This document shows, one piece after another, positions 9,955 through 22,594 of a stretch of DNA of 64,000 nucleotides. Each line of letters starts with the position of its first letter. Position 1 is the stretch's first letter. The position numbers and the translations under genes are program-made. Location: positions 149,754,129 through 149,818,128 of the forward strand of contig CM060890.1 in the NCBI GenBank assembly GCA_030762935.1. The letters are read 5' to 3'. This stretch comes from Hymenopus coronatus. Lineage: Eukaryota > Arthropoda > Insecta > Mantodea > Hymenopodidae. Below the pieces are notes generated by a model. The model was not told the DNA's origin and ran no database searches. It was given only the letters and a program-made list of their open reading frames with translations.

Positions 9955-12020
9955 TGCTCCAGATGTTTGCTCGTAGCTGTGGATGTCCACATAGTGGAAT
10001 ACAATACCTTCCCTACGCGCGTTGCCCCAGATATTTGCTCGTAGCTGTGAATATCCACACAATGGAATACAATACCTTCCCTACGCGCTGTGCCCCAGAT
10101 ATTTGATCGTAGCTGTGAATGTCCACACAATGGAATACAATACCTTCCCTACGCGCGTTGCCCCAGATATTTGCTCGTAGCTGTGAATGTCCACACAATG
10201 GAATACAATACCTTCCCTACGCGCGTTGCCCCAGATATTTGCTCGTAGCTGTGGTTGTCCACACAATGGAATACAATATCTTCCCTACGCGCGTTGCCCC
10301 AGATATTTGCTCGTAGCTGTGGTTGTCCACACAATGGAATACAATACCTTCCCCACACGCTGTGCCCCAGATATTTGCTCGTAGCTGTGAATGTCCACAC
10401 AGTGGAATACAATACCTTCCCTACGCGCGTTGCCCCAGATATTTGCTCGTAGCTGTGGTTTTCCACACAATGGAATACAATACCTTCCCTACGCGCGTTG
10501 CCCCAGATATTTGCTCGTAGCTGTGGTTTTCCACACAATGGAATACAATACCTTCCCTACGCACGTTGCTCCAGATATTTGCTCGTAGCTGTGAATGTCC
10601 ACACAATGGAATACAATACCTTCCCTACGCGCGTTGCTCCAGATATTTGCTCGTAGCTGTGAATGTCCACACAATGGAATACAATACCTTCCCCACACGC
10701 TGTGCCCCAGATATTTGCTCGTAGCTGTGAATGTCCACACAGTGGAATACAATACCTTCCCTACGCGCGGTGCCCCAGATATTTGCTCGTAGCTGTGGAT
10801 GTCCACACAGTGGAATACAATACCTTCCCTACGCGCGTTGCCCCAGATATTTGCTCGTAGCTGTGAATGTCCACACAATGGAATACAATACCTTCCCTAC
10901 GCGCTGTGACCCAGATATTTGCTCGTAGCTGTGGATGTCCACACAATGGAATACAATACCTTCCCTACGCGCGTTGCCCCAGATATTTGCTCGTAGCTGT
11001 GGATGTCCACACAATGGAATACAATACCTTCCCTACGCGCGGTGCCCCAGATATTTGCTCGTAGCTGTGGATGTCCACACAATGGAATACAATACCTTCC
11101 CTACGCGCGGTGCCCCAGATATTTGCTCGTAGCTGTGGATGTCCACACAGTGGAATACAATACCTTCCCTACGCGCGTTGCCCCAGATATTTGCTCGTAG
11201 CTGTGGATGTCCACACAGTGGAATACAATACCTTCTCTACGCGCGTTGCTCCAGATATTTGCTCGTAGCTGTGGATGTCCACACAATGGAATACAATACC
11301 TTCCCTACGCGCGTTGCCCCAGATATTTGCTCGGAGCTGTGAATGTTCACACAATGGAATACAATACCTTCCCTACGCGCGTAGCTCCAGATATTTGCTC
11401 GTAGCTGTGGATGTCCACACAATGGAATACAATACCTTCCCTACGCGCGTTGCTCCAGATATTTGCTCGTAGCTGTGAATGTCCACACAGTGGAATACAA
11501 TACCTTCCCTACGCGCGTTGCTCCAGATATTTGCTCGTAGCTGTGGATGTCCACACAGTGGAATACAATACCTTCTCTACGCGCGTTGCTCCAGATATTT
11601 GCCCGTAGCTGTGAATGTCCACACAATGGAATACAATACCTTCCCTACGCGCGTTGCCCCAGATATTTGCTCGTAGCTGTGGATGTCCACACAATGGAAT
11701 ACAATACCTTCCCTACGCGCGTTGCCCCAGATATTTGCTCGTAGCTGTGGATGTCCACACAATGGAATGCAATACCTTCCCTAGTCACAGTGCCCCTGAT
11801 ATTTTCTCGTAGCTGTGAATATCCACACAGTGGAATACAATACCTTCCCTACGCGCGTTGCCCCAGATATTTGCTCGTAGCTGTGGATGTCCACACAATG
11901 GAATACAATACCTTCCCTACATGCGTTGCCCCAGATATTTGCTCGTAGCTGTGAATATCCACACAGTGGAATACAATACCTTCCCTACGCACGTTGCCCC
12001 AGATATTTGCTCGCAGCTGT
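9955..12020. repeat. 68-bp satellite array, about 30 copies
   Basis: The unit contains agatatttgctcgtagctgt, ggatgtccacacaatggaat and acaataccttccctacgcgc and repeats every 68 bp. Copies differ at a few fixed sites: ggat/gaat/gatt before tccaca, aatgg/agtgg, gcgcgttg/gcgctgtg/gcgcggtg, and ccccag/ctccag. One divergent copy lies at 11770-11810. The many 61-129-codon open frames are shadows of the repeat. The segment ggaatacaataccttc resembles ggagtgcaataccttctcta of DR-A. Confidence 0.95.
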
Positions 12021-12261
12021 GGATCTACCCATGATGATTGAACACCGCGGGGTTACAAAGCGGCAAGTCGAAAATAACAGAGGAAAAGTGGTTCTATACT
12101 ACATAGTTAGATGGCGCGAGAAAATTGTGACGATGCCGGTTTCCCTGGAGCGTTGCTTCTCCACGTGTGTGTTCCTGGAATATTATTATATAGTCCAGGT
12201 ATTCCTGTTATCTGCTGCAGTGGCGTATCACAGCCACCTTCAACAAAACACTATAAATACA
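12021..12261. other. Unassigned stretch
   Basis: Fairly GC-balanced, with no recognised element or gene. An open frame running in from the satellite has no recognisable domain. Confidence 0.4.
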
Positions 12262-12950
12262 TACAGAAAGTGACACACTATTTGACATAACCAAATAATA
12301 ACGAAAGTTATCAACACAAAACTTTATTTACAAAGTTACACTACCTTAATCTATTTCTCAACGTATTCGTCATTGCTATCAAGGTATTTACTGTCACGTG
12401 GTACAGATGTTATACCCTTCCACCGCTAAACATCTGAGCCAATATGTCACTGTCACATTGAGGTCTTCACGGCTGGAAAATCTTTTCCATCCAAAAAGTC
12501 ACATACAGTGGCCAAAGTGAAACACCCGTTTTTCTGAATTCTTTTATCAACATTTTCTTTCAACTCCTCCATAACGATTGATGAACTTCCACTCCGGTCT
12601 TTATCGTACACACTGTTATGTTCTTCCTTGATTACTCGTAAATTATGTGCCATTTCCTCACTGAAGACTCGTTCATTGCATTATCACTATACACTTGCGC
12701 TATTTGCTATGCAATTCGATTCGCAAACATTTTGTGCATTCAAAAAAGAAATCATTTCTTTGGCGGTAGAAAAGTATAACATCCGCATTAAAAAACCGGT
12801 ACCACGTGACAATAAATACCTTGATAGCAATGACGATTACAATGAGAAATAGAGTAAGGTAGTGTAACTTTGTAAATAAAGTTTTGTGTTGATAACTTTC
12901 GTTGTTATTTACTTCTGTTAATCGTCTGTCACTTCTGGATGACCCTCGTA
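12262..12950 (-). mobile_element. DR-M copy 1: mariner-derived element with about 150-bp inverted repeats
   Basis: Left arm (12265-12414) and right arm (about 12775-12935) are inverted repeats of each other. Shared blocks include acgaaagttatcaacacaaa, actttatttacaaagttaca and gctatcaaggtatttactgt. The right end closes with ggatgaccctcgta, a mariner-like terminus. The matching outermost left bases are missing or diverged. The interior encodes only a short transposase-like fragment on the minus strand. Further copies lie at 36086-36812, 39890-40070 (fragment), 50290-50775 (interrupted) and 63061-63840. Confidence 0.85.
12453..12653 (-). pseudogene. N-terminal mariner transposase fragment in DR-M
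   Basis: A 66-codon open frame contains DRSGSSSIVMEELKENVDKR followed by IQKNGCFTLATVCDFLDG. This resembles the linker between the two helix-turn-helix motifs of mariner transposases (the .DRSGRPS....L...V...I..N..FT pattern). No catalytic region follows. A parallel frame is present at 63358-63558 and is broken in the copy near 36.4 kb. It is likely a relic, because the remaining transposase sequence is absent from every copy here. Confidence 0.6.
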
Positions 12951-12984
12951 TTTAACCGACTATCAGTTTTTGTGTGATACTCTT

Positions 12985-13105
12985 CACGGAGACACACATA
13001 TTGTTTATAAAATGCCTTTTTTGGACTCACGAAACTTCAAACATGTATTTGCGACGAAATCTCTGTATGGTGGAATGCAGCACCTTCTCTACGCGGTGGA
13101 GAGAG
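12985..13105 (-). repeat. DR-A reverse 5'-block fragment
   Basis: Contains a short acacaca remnant, aaaatgccttttttggactc, catgtatttgcgacgaaatc and ggaatgcagcaccttctcta, matching the reverse DR-A order (microsatellite, ttttttggattcagg, atatttccggtgaaatc, ggagtgcaataccttctcta). Confidence 0.65.
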
Positions 13106-13189
13106 AGAGGTTTTGAAGCTGAAGCGGTAAAGGATGCCCGCCGGGCAGCTAAGCTTGTGGCAGTGATACTGCACTGTGACTCAGGGATC
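13106..13189. other. GC-richer orphan segment beside the CA array
   Basis: About 85 bp with higher GC than its surroundings, lying between a DR-A fragment and the CA array. The plus-strand frame reads RGFEAEAVKDARRAAKLV and continues for a few residues. I recognise no family. Confidence 0.3.
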
Positions 13190-16100
13190 CCTCTGTACAC
13201 ATACACATACATACACACATACACTCAATCACATACACACACAATCACACATATAAACTTACATACACACATACACTCAATCACATACAAACACAATCAC
13301 ACATATACACATACACACACAATCACATGCACTCAATCACATATAAACTTACATACACACATACACTCAATCACATACAAACACAATCACACATATACAC
13401 ATACACACACAATCACATGCACTCAATCACATATAAACTTACATACACACATACACTCAATCACATACAAACACAATCACACATATACACATACACACAC
13501 AATCACATGCACTCAATCACATATAAACTTACATACACACATACACTCAATCACATACAAACACAATCACACATATAAACTTACATACACACACACATAC
13601 ACTCAATCACATACACAAACAATCACACATATAAACTTACATACACACACACATACACTCAATCACATACAAACACAATCACACATATAAACTTACATAC
13701 ACACACACATACACTCAATCACATACACACACAATCACACATATAAACTTACATACACACACACATACACTCAATCACATACACACACAATCACACATAT
13801 AAACTTACATACACACACATACACTCAATCACATACACACACAATCACACATATAAACTTACATACACACACATACACTCAATCACATACACACACAATC
13901 ACACATATAAACTTACATACACACACACATACACTCAATCACATACACACACAATCACACATATAAACTTACATACACACATACACTCAATCACATACAC
14001 ACACAATCACACATATAAACTTACACACACATACATACACTCAATCACATACACACACAATCACACATATAAACTTACATACACACATACACTCAATCAC
14101 ATACACACACAATCACACATATAAACTTACATACACACATACACTCAATCACATACAAACACAATCACACATATACACATACACACACAATCACATGCAC
14201 TCAATCACATATAAACTTACATACACACATACACTCAATCACATACAAACACAATCACACATATACACATACACACACAATCACATGCACTCAATCACAT
14301 ATAAACTTACATACACACATACACTCAATCACATACAAACACAATCACACATATAAACTTACATACACACACACATACACTCAATCACATACACACACAA
14401 TCACACATATAACCTTACATACACACACACATACACTCAATCACATACACACACAATCACATGCACTCAATCACATATAAACTTACATACACACACACAT
14501 ACACTCAATCACATACACACACAATCACACATATAAACTTACATACACACACACATACACTCAATCACATACACATACAATCACACATATAAACTTACAT
14601 ACACACACACATACACTCAATCACATACACACACAATCACACATATAAACTTACATACACACATACACTCAATCACATACACACACAATCACACATATAA
14701 ACTTACACACACATACACTCAATCATATACACACACAATCACACATATAAACTTACACACACATACACTCAATCACATACACACACAATCACACATATAA
14801 ACTTACATACACACATACACTCAATCACATACACACACAATCACACATATAAACTTACACACACATACACTCAATCACATACACACACAATCACACATAT
14901 AAACTTACATACACACATACACTCAATCACATACACACACAATCACACATATAAACTTACACACACATACACTCAATCACATACACACACAATCACACAT
15001 ATAATCTTACACACACATACACTCAATCACATACACACACAATCACACATATAAACTTACATACACACATACACTCAATCACATACACACACAATCACAC
15101 ATATACACATACACACACAATCACATGCACTCAATCACATATAAACTTACATACACACACACATACACTCAATCACATACACACACAATCACACATATAA
15201 ACTTACATACACACATACACTCAATCACATATAAACTTACATACACACATACACTCAATCACATACAAACACAATCACACATATAAACTTACATACACAC
15301 ACACATACACTCAATCACATACACACACAATCACACATATAAACTTACACACACATACACTCAATCACATACAAACACAATCACACATATAAACTTACAT
15401 ACACACACACATACACTCAATCACATACACACACAATCACACATATAAACTTACATACACACATACACTCAATCACATATAAAATTACATACACACATAC
15501 ACTCAATCACATACAAACACAATCACACATATAAACTTACATACACACACACATACACTCAATCACATACACACACAATCACACATATAAACTTACATAC
15601 ACACACACATACACTCAATCACATACACATACAATCACACATATAAACTTACATACACACACACATACACTCAATCACATACACACACAATCACACATAT
15701 AAACTTACATACACACATACACTCAATCACATACACACACAATCACACATATAAACTTACACACACATACACTCAATCACATACACACACAATCACACAT
15801 ATAAACTTACACACACATACACTCAATCACATACACACACAATCACACATATAAACTTACATACACACATACACTCAATCACATACACACACAATCACAC
15901 ATATACACATACACACACAATCACATGCACTCAATCACATATAAACTTACATACACACACACATACACTCAATCACATACACACACAATCACACATATAA
16001 ACTTACATACACACATACACTCAATCACATACACACACAATCACACATATACACATACACACACAATCACATGCACTCAATCACATATAAACTTACATAC

Positions 16101-17400
16101 ATACACACATACACTCAATCACATACAAACACAATCACATATATAAACTTACATACACACACACACTCAATCACATACAAACACAATCACACATATAAAC
16201 TTACATACACACATACACTCAATCACATACAAACACAATCACACATATACACATACACACACAATCACATGCACTCAATCACATATAAACTTACATACAC
16301 ACATACACTCAATCACATACAAATACAATCACACATATAAACTTACATACACACACACATACACTCAATTACATACAAACACAATCACACATATAAACTT
16401 ACATACACACACACATACACTCAATCACATACAAACACAATCACACATATAAACTTACATACACACATACACTCAATCACATACACACACAATCACACAT
16501 ATAAACTTACACACACATACACTCAATCACATACACACACAATCACACATATACACATACACACACAATCTCATGCACTCAATCACATATAAACTTACAT
16601 ACACTCAATCACATACACACACAATCACACATATAAACTTACATACACACATACACTCAAACACATACACACACAATCACACATATAAACTTACACACAT
16701 ACACTCAATCACATACACACACAATCACACATATACACATACACACACAATCTCATGCGCTCAATCACATATAAACTTACATACACTCAATCACATACAC
16801 ACACAATCACACATATAAACTTACATACACTCAATCACATATAAACTTACATACACTCAATCACATACACACACAATCACACATATAAACTTACATACAC
16901 ACATACACTCAATCACATACACACACAATCACACATATACACATACACACACCATCTCATGCGCTCAATCACATACACACACAATCACACATATAAACTT
17001 ACATACACACATACACTCAATCACATACATACACAATCACACATATACACATACATACACTACACTCAATCACATACAAACACAATCACACATATACACA
17101 TACACACAATCACACATATACACTTACATACACACATACACTCAATCACATACAAACACATACACACACAATCACACATATACACTTACATACACACATA
17201 CACCCAATCACATACAAACACACACACACACAATCACACATATACACTTACATACACACATACACACAATCACATAAAAACACATACACACAATCACATA
17301 CAAACACATACACACACAATCACACATATACACTTACATACACACAATCACATACAAACATATACACATAATCACACACATATACATACACACACACAAT
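13190..17400. repeat. CA-type minisatellite with about 50-bp higher-order unit
   Basis: A CA-rich plus strand is organised on a unit combining cacatataaacttacat, acacacatacactcaatcac and atacacacacaat. Unit length varies around 48-58 bp by whole CA or CACA steps. A subset of units carries an inserted catgcactcaatcacat segment (from 13327 on, and at 14187, 14283, 14458, 15124, 15925 and 16071). Toward the right the units degrade into simpler acacat repeats. Long Thr/His open frames are artefacts. Confidence 0.95.
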
Positions 17401-18113
17401 CACACATACACACATACATACACACATAGGCACAAAACACACATACAATACACACTACACACATACACACGTACAAAAACACACATACAATACATACATA
17501 CATACATACATACATTCATACATACGTACATACATACATACATGCATGCATACATACATACATACATACATACATATTCACACATACACACATACACACA
17601 TATACACACATACACACATACATACACATACACACATACACAAACATACACAAATACTCCCATATACACACATATTCACATACATACACACATATACACA
17701 CATATTCACATACATACACACATATACACACATACACACATACGCGCACAATCACGTGCACACATACACGCGCACAAACATTCGTGCGCACACATACATG
17801 CGCACATATACGTGCACTTACGCTCAAATACGCACACACGCACACACATGCACACGCCCGCACACACCCGTGCACATACGCTCAAATACACACACGCACA
17901 CGCGCGCACACACATACACATGCGCTCACACACATACACACGCGCGCACACACATACACAAGCACGCAAACACGCGCACATCTTAGCGCACACATGCACG
18001 CGCACACACGTGCTCACACATACAGGCGCACACACATACGCACCCACAAGGACATACACGCGCACACACACGCGCACACATACACGCGCTCACACACATG
18101 CGTGCGCACAAAC
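17401..18113. repeat. CATA block grading into CG-rich alternating repeat
   Basis: The stretch 17480-17740 is dominated by catacatacata and atacacacat. From about 17740 to 18113 the array becomes CG-enriched (cacgcgcacacacat and cgcgcgcacacac motifs), still alternating purine and pyrimidine. It ends at 18113, just before acttccctcaac. Confidence 0.9.
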
Positions 18114-18124
18114 ACACTTCCCTC

Positions 18125-18950
18125 AACTTATACTTGGTATTTTCAAATCACTTATACTATATGTTATTACGCGAAATATTGTATTGCGTGCAAAAATTTA
18201 CTGGTGACATTTCACCAGAAATAATAATAACAAAATGGGCTACGGATCTGCACATTTTTGTCTCAAAAACAGCATTCGGTTGACACAAAACTTGATATTT
18301 CAATTCAGCATCTCCCAAGGATGCGACACGAAGATTTTTAAGAAATCCCCCCACATGGGGGATTTCCCCTTTACATGGACAATTTTTCTAAATGTTGTTT
18401 TTCTCATAAATAGTTCTAACAATTTTAGTTAAAATATCACATATCTATTAAATATATTTACACAATAATTGAAATGTTATTTTGAATTTTCTGAGTATAG
18501 CCTCTGAAGACATCTTTATTCTGAATGAATTTTGCGGAATTTTGTATAACCCGTAAACCGCAAGAGATACAGAAAAGCTCACAATTTAAGTTATGTACTT
18601 TTTTTCGTAGAGTTGGCCGTTTTCGAAATATTTAGGTTATGGGTATCTATTTTAAAATACTTATAGTTTTTTTCATACAGGAGGTGTCCGTTTTTCTTTT
18701 CCTGGCCAAGCAAAGAAGCGATTTGCAATGACAATCGGATGACAGCTTTTAAAACATTTGACTATCGCTTTAGCATAGCGCATACCTTTAGTTCCCTTCT
18801 ACTTATAAGGAACTAAGTAATAAGAACATTCTGCTAATGTTTATCTCAATTAGCATTGTGTAGAAAGAAGAATAATCTTTAGTAAGAAGTTTGTTTATAG
18901 AGGAGCTGGAGAAAGTCATGTGAGTGTAACACATGAGAATTTTTTCATAC
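18125..18950 (+). repeat. DR-A forward copy (variant subfamily)
   Basis: The first part (18150-18300) has ttattacgcgaaatattg, tggtgacatttcaccag, ataacaaaatgggctacgg and acaaaacttgatatttc, shared with 19350-19500 and differing from other copies. Then come aaggatgcgacacgaag, a C-rich block with a short duplication, gcctctgaagac, the gactatcgctttagc block and agaaagtcatgtgagtg near 18920. Confidence 0.75.
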
Positions 18951-19018
18951 AGTTGATGCTAAAAATAGGTCTTTTACCAGATACCAGTAGTGTTAAAAGC
19001 AGAAAATTCCGTCAGGAG

Positions 19019-19038
19019 GTGTTATAATATTATAACAC
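19019..19038. other. Perfect 20-bp palindrome
   Basis: gtgttataatattataacac is its own reverse complement. It lies between the end of a DR-A copy and an unassigned segment. No function is assigned. Confidence 0.7.
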
Positions 19039-19131
19039 TCCAATGTAGCCAACTTTATTTTATGTGTCCACGGTCTCATTCAAGTAGGCCATGACTCTGA
19101 AAGCTCGTATCGATCTATAAAATGGCGGATG

Positions 19132-19287
19132 ATGAACATGGAATCTGCTGAACCAGACGAAATTATGCAAGCAGCGGAGAGAGCAAAATTACAACCGCTA
19201 CACTGCCTCCGTTGTATAGAATGTTATCGTTTTATGGAAGTAAGTCATCATGTTGTCAGCACTGATGCTAAGCAAGGTAACAACTGA
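19132..19287 (+). CDS. Short 51-codon ORF, possibly a recombinase-like exon remnant
   Basis: Plus-strand frame starting ATG at 19132 and ending TGA at 19285. It begins MNMESAEPDEIMQAAER and contains PLHCLRCIECYRFMEV. The spacing of Leu, Tyr and FM residues is loosely like the helical N-terminal (core-binding) region of tyrosine-recombinase-type proteins found in some animal transposons. The resemblance is weak and from memory only. The codons after FME read gtaagt, a good splice-donor consensus, so the true coding part could end there. It is near the DR-C repeat (from 19555) and could belong to it. It may be no gene at all. Confidence 0.25.
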   Translation: MNMESAEPDEIMQAAERAKLQPLHCLRCIECYRFMEVSHHVVSTDAKQGNN

Positions 19288-19339
19288 ATATCGCAGACCA
19301 TTAAGCATGAACTGCGTAAAATAGGTAAAAAAATCTAAC

Positions 19340-19535
19340 ATTGTTTAATAATCGTATCATAAATAACCATTATTACGGGAAATATTCCTTTGCACCCAAA
19401 AATTCGATGTCGAGATGTCACCAAAAATAACAAAATGGTCCATGCGTCTGCGCTATCTGTGCTCAAAAGCGAAATTTCGGTTAAACACAAAACTTGATAT
19501 CTAAGTCCAGAATCTGCCACGAAGGTTTTCATAAA
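19340..19535 (+). repeat. DR-A variant-subfamily fragment
   Basis: Shares with 18150-18320 the order ttattacg, gaaatatt, gcacccaaaaattcgatgtc, ataacaaaatggtcc, ctcaaaagcgaaatttcgg and acaaaacttgatat. Confidence 0.65.
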
Positions 19536-19554
19536 CAACAGCAGGAGTGTTTTC

Positions 19555-20170
19555 ATCCTGTCGATAATTCACGAGCGGAGCAAAGCGATGAGTTGTATTT
19601 CAGAATACGAATACACTATTATAATATAACACAGGAAGGTTATCATAGTAATGCTTACATTAGTTCTCAAATGGTTCATGACACACTAGGACCAAATGTT
19701 TTTTCTTTCTTCACGGCCTCCTGAATTATATGGCCGACCGTGCCTACACCCAATGTACGAATATCGATAGCAACAAGAGAAATAGGAAACAAATATTTTA
19801 TTCCAGTTTTTAATAACTAATATATGAAATGGAAACAAATGTTATTTTATTTGAGGTTATTCCAATCATCTCGTACAAAAGAAATACGAATGATTATTTT
19901 CACTCCTTTTTTGAACTAAATACATTATGAAGTGGATAAAACTTTAAATAAACATTGTAACTGAATTAACTGAAACTACAATTGTGGAATTGACAGTTAT
20001 AAAAGTGAAGATTGGCTGATTAGATTGTCACCTTGTTGCCAAGACAGGAGATTAAACAAAGGAACGTTAGGGGCGACAAGATTTCAAAGAAATGAACATC
20101 TTCTGCGATAAGATGTTTCGACAATATTGCTCCAGTCAGATGACCGCGATTGGTTGAAATTGCCTAATCG
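19555..20170 (+). repeat. DR-C dispersed repeat, copy 1
   Basis: About 610 bp that recurs as a diverged inverted copy at 39265-39885. Matching segments include gagcggagc..gcgatgagttgtat, tacattagttctcaaatg, ctgaattat followed by ggccgaccgtgcctacaccc, aatgtacgaatatcgatag, ttttgaactaaatacatta and caccttgttgccaagacagg. No long open frame and no recognised domain. The class of element is unknown. Confidence 0.75.
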
Positions 20171-20224
20171 CGGAAATTCCATTGACGCTTTAATAGTTGA
20201 TCCGAATTGTCATTGAAATTCCTC

Positions 20225-20445
20225 CAGCACTAACTAGACTATAAAGGAACATTTTTTGAACGTTTTAGTTTTCTTAAAAATGTCTCAAACTGTTTTGATG
20301 AAAATACCTTATATTTAACATATTTTCCTGAACATTTTTATATAGGTATATCTAAAATTATCCGGGTACCGCTTCGGAAGGCCGTTTCATTCTGGATGAC
20401 ATTGGCATAACTGGTAACTTGTGATAGAAAAAAATGTGCTGCTCA
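20225..20445 (+). repeat. DR-A forward fragment left of the GA array
   Basis: Contains tcttaaaaatgtctcaaactg, a tttgatgaaaatacc block, the cttcggaaggccgtttcattctgg block and ataactggtaac, then breaks into the GA array within the caaaaaaatgtgg-like block. Confidence 0.6.
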
Positions 20446-20448
20446 AAA

Positions 20449-21603
20449 GTGAGTGAGAGGGTGAGAGAGAGAGAGAGTGACAGCGAGTGAGAGTGAATGA
20501 GAGAGAGTGAAAGTGAGTGAGAGAGAGTAAGTGAGAGTGAGAGAGAGAGTAAGTGAGAGAGAGTGAGAGAGAGAGAGAGTAATAATGAGTGAGTGAGAGT
20601 GACTGAGAGAGAGTAAGAGTGAATGAGAGAGAGTATGAGTGAGAGAATAAGAGAGAGAGAGAGTGAGTGAGAGAGAGTAAGAGTGTATGAGAGAGAGTGA
20701 GTGAGAGAAAGTGAGAGAGAGAATGAGAGAGAGTGACAGAGAGTAAGAGTGAGGGAGAGAGAGTGAGAGAGATTGAGAGCAAAAGATAGAGTGAGGGAGA
20801 GAATGAGAGTGACAGTGAGAGAGAGTAAGAGTGAGTGAGAACGAGTGAGAGAGAGAATGAGAGATAGACATAGTGAGTGAGAGAGAGTAAGAGTGATTGA
20901 GAGAGTGTGAGAGAGATTGAGAGCGAAAGATAGAGAGTGAGAGAGAGTAAGGGTGATTGAGAGAGAGAATGAGTGAGAGAGAGTGGGAGTGAGTGAGAGA
21001 GAGAGGGGACAGAGATGAGAGAGACAGTGAGTGAGAGAGACTGACAGAGTAAGAGTGAGTGAGAGTAACAGTGAAAGAGAGTGAGAGTGAGTGAGAGAGT
21101 GATAGAGAGTGAGAGAGTGAGAGAGAGTAAAGTGAGTGAGAGAGAGTAACAGTGAGTGATAGAGACTGAGAGAGTAAGGGTGAGTGAGAGAGAGTAGGAG
21201 TGAGAGAAAGTAAAAGTGAGTGAGAGTGAGAGAGAGTAACAGTGAGTGGGAGAGTGAGTGAGAGAAAGTAAGAGTGAGAGAGGGTGAGAGAGTGATAGAG
21301 AGTGAGAGTGAATGAGAGAGATTGAGAGCAAAAGATAGAGAGTGAGAGGGAGAATGAGAGAGTAAGAGTGAGAGTGAGTGAGAGAGATTGGGAGTGAGTG
21401 AGAGAGACAGTGAGTGAGAGACGGAGAGAGTAACAATGAGAGAGAGTGAGAGAGAGTGAGAGTGAGAGAGTGATAGAGAGTGAGAGAGAGTGAGAGAAAG
21501 TAACAGTGAGAGTGAGTGAGAGAGTGAGAGAGAGTAACAGTGAGTGAGAGAGACTGAGAGAGAGAGTAAGAGTGAGTGAGATAGTGAGAGTGAGAGAGAG
21601 ACG
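20449..21603. repeat. GA-rich (polypurine) array, 1.15 kb
   Basis: The plus strand is almost entirely purine with regular T interruptions (gagagagagtgagtgagag). A longer-range motif, gagagattgagagc followed by aaaagatagag, recurs at about 20768, 20917 and 21318. Minus-strand frames of up to 421 codons encode only Ser/Leu/His/Thr strings and are artefacts. Confidence 0.95.
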
Positions 21604-21624
21604 AGCGGACAGTTTCCTAACATG

Positions 21625-22190
21625 TGATATTTTTACTTTCTCTAGCATGTGTGTACAGTGTACGTAGTGTTGCACTCCACCCAAAAAATTCATACCGAGG
21701 TTTTATCGGAAGTACATGTTTATAGGACCTCTGAATCCATTAAAGTGTTTTAGAAAAAGGCCAGTGTATGTATGTGTCTGTAAACAGCATAGATAGATCT
21801 AAACGGAAAAGTCCATTTTATACCAAACTGATATTTAGATATTACTATATTCTAAAGATTGGACACGTATATGTTCAGAAAATTTTTCCCACCCCAAACT
21901 ACTCTTTATACGGAAATTTGAAAAGTTTTATTTTCTGAAAAATAGCTCTAACCATTTTGGTTGAAACACGGTAGGTATAATACACATAATAAAGTATATC
22001 GTGCTTTTCCTGGGAATAGGCTCTTCATTCTGGTGAAGCGTAAGAGATCGAGTCTGAACACACTTACTGTACGTGTATAGCTTCTTCTGTTTTGCACAGT
22101 TAACCGGTTTCGAGACATTCTTTGTTATTGGTTTCAATTTTAAACTTCTAAACTTTTCTCAAACGACAACTTCTCTTTCAATTTTTAAGA
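21625..22190 (+). repeat. DR-A forward copy right of the GA array
   Basis: Contains ttactttctctagcatgtg at 21632, tgcactccacccaaaaaatt, a short gtatgtatgtgtctg microsatellite remnant, cccaccccaaactactc, ctgggaataggctcttcattctgg and ggtttcgagacattctttgt. It fades near 22190. Confidence 0.75.
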
Positions 22191-22594
22191 TGGAATGCAA
22201 TATCTTCTTCGTGATAGAGAAACTAATAAACATAATCCTCGGATTTTGTATTAAGTGCCAATGCTATACAATGACTTCTCTCCTGATTAACTACGTGCAG
22301 TTTAATGTCCTTGTTTCTGCAAACAACTCAGCTTCGTTTTAAAACACTCAAGGCAAAATACAAATGAAAGTGTATATTGTTGAGTCTGGAGAGTGAGGAT
22401 TCGAATCCCAGCTGGATGCTTTCCTTTTTTCGTCTGAGGCAGCTTTCAGGTAGTTTATAAATCAGCTCATTAACTCTATATTGTAATTTGGTAATAAACG
22501 CGATTATTCAAACGTTTTAGTATTTTTAGCATACTTCTCTTTAGTTTCGATTTCAAATAGCCTTTAACAGTAAAATTAACAATGACACTGGTGA
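22191..22594. other. Unassigned stretch with a B-box-like motif
   Basis: ggattcgaatccc at 22397-22409 resembles a tRNA B box with one mismatch, so a SINE remnant is possible. No A box or tail is clear. Otherwise nothing is recognised before the 95-bp satellite. Confidence 0.35.

Noticed and set aside
9955..12020. CRISPR-like array
   Set aside because: The whole 68-bp unit is conserved with no unique spacers and no cas genes, and the context is eukaryotic. It is a satellite.
12974..13690. 238-codon plus-strand frame
   Set aside because: The first third crosses a DR-A fragment and the rest is CA-repeat translation.
17541..18113. Telomeric repeat or chromosome end
   Set aside because: No TTAGG, TTAGGG or related telomere repeat is seen. 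The sequence is CA/CATA/CG simple repeat.
20358..21693. 349-421-codon Ser/Leu/His frames on the minus strand
   Set aside because: Direct read-through of the GA array in three overlapping frames, with no domain.
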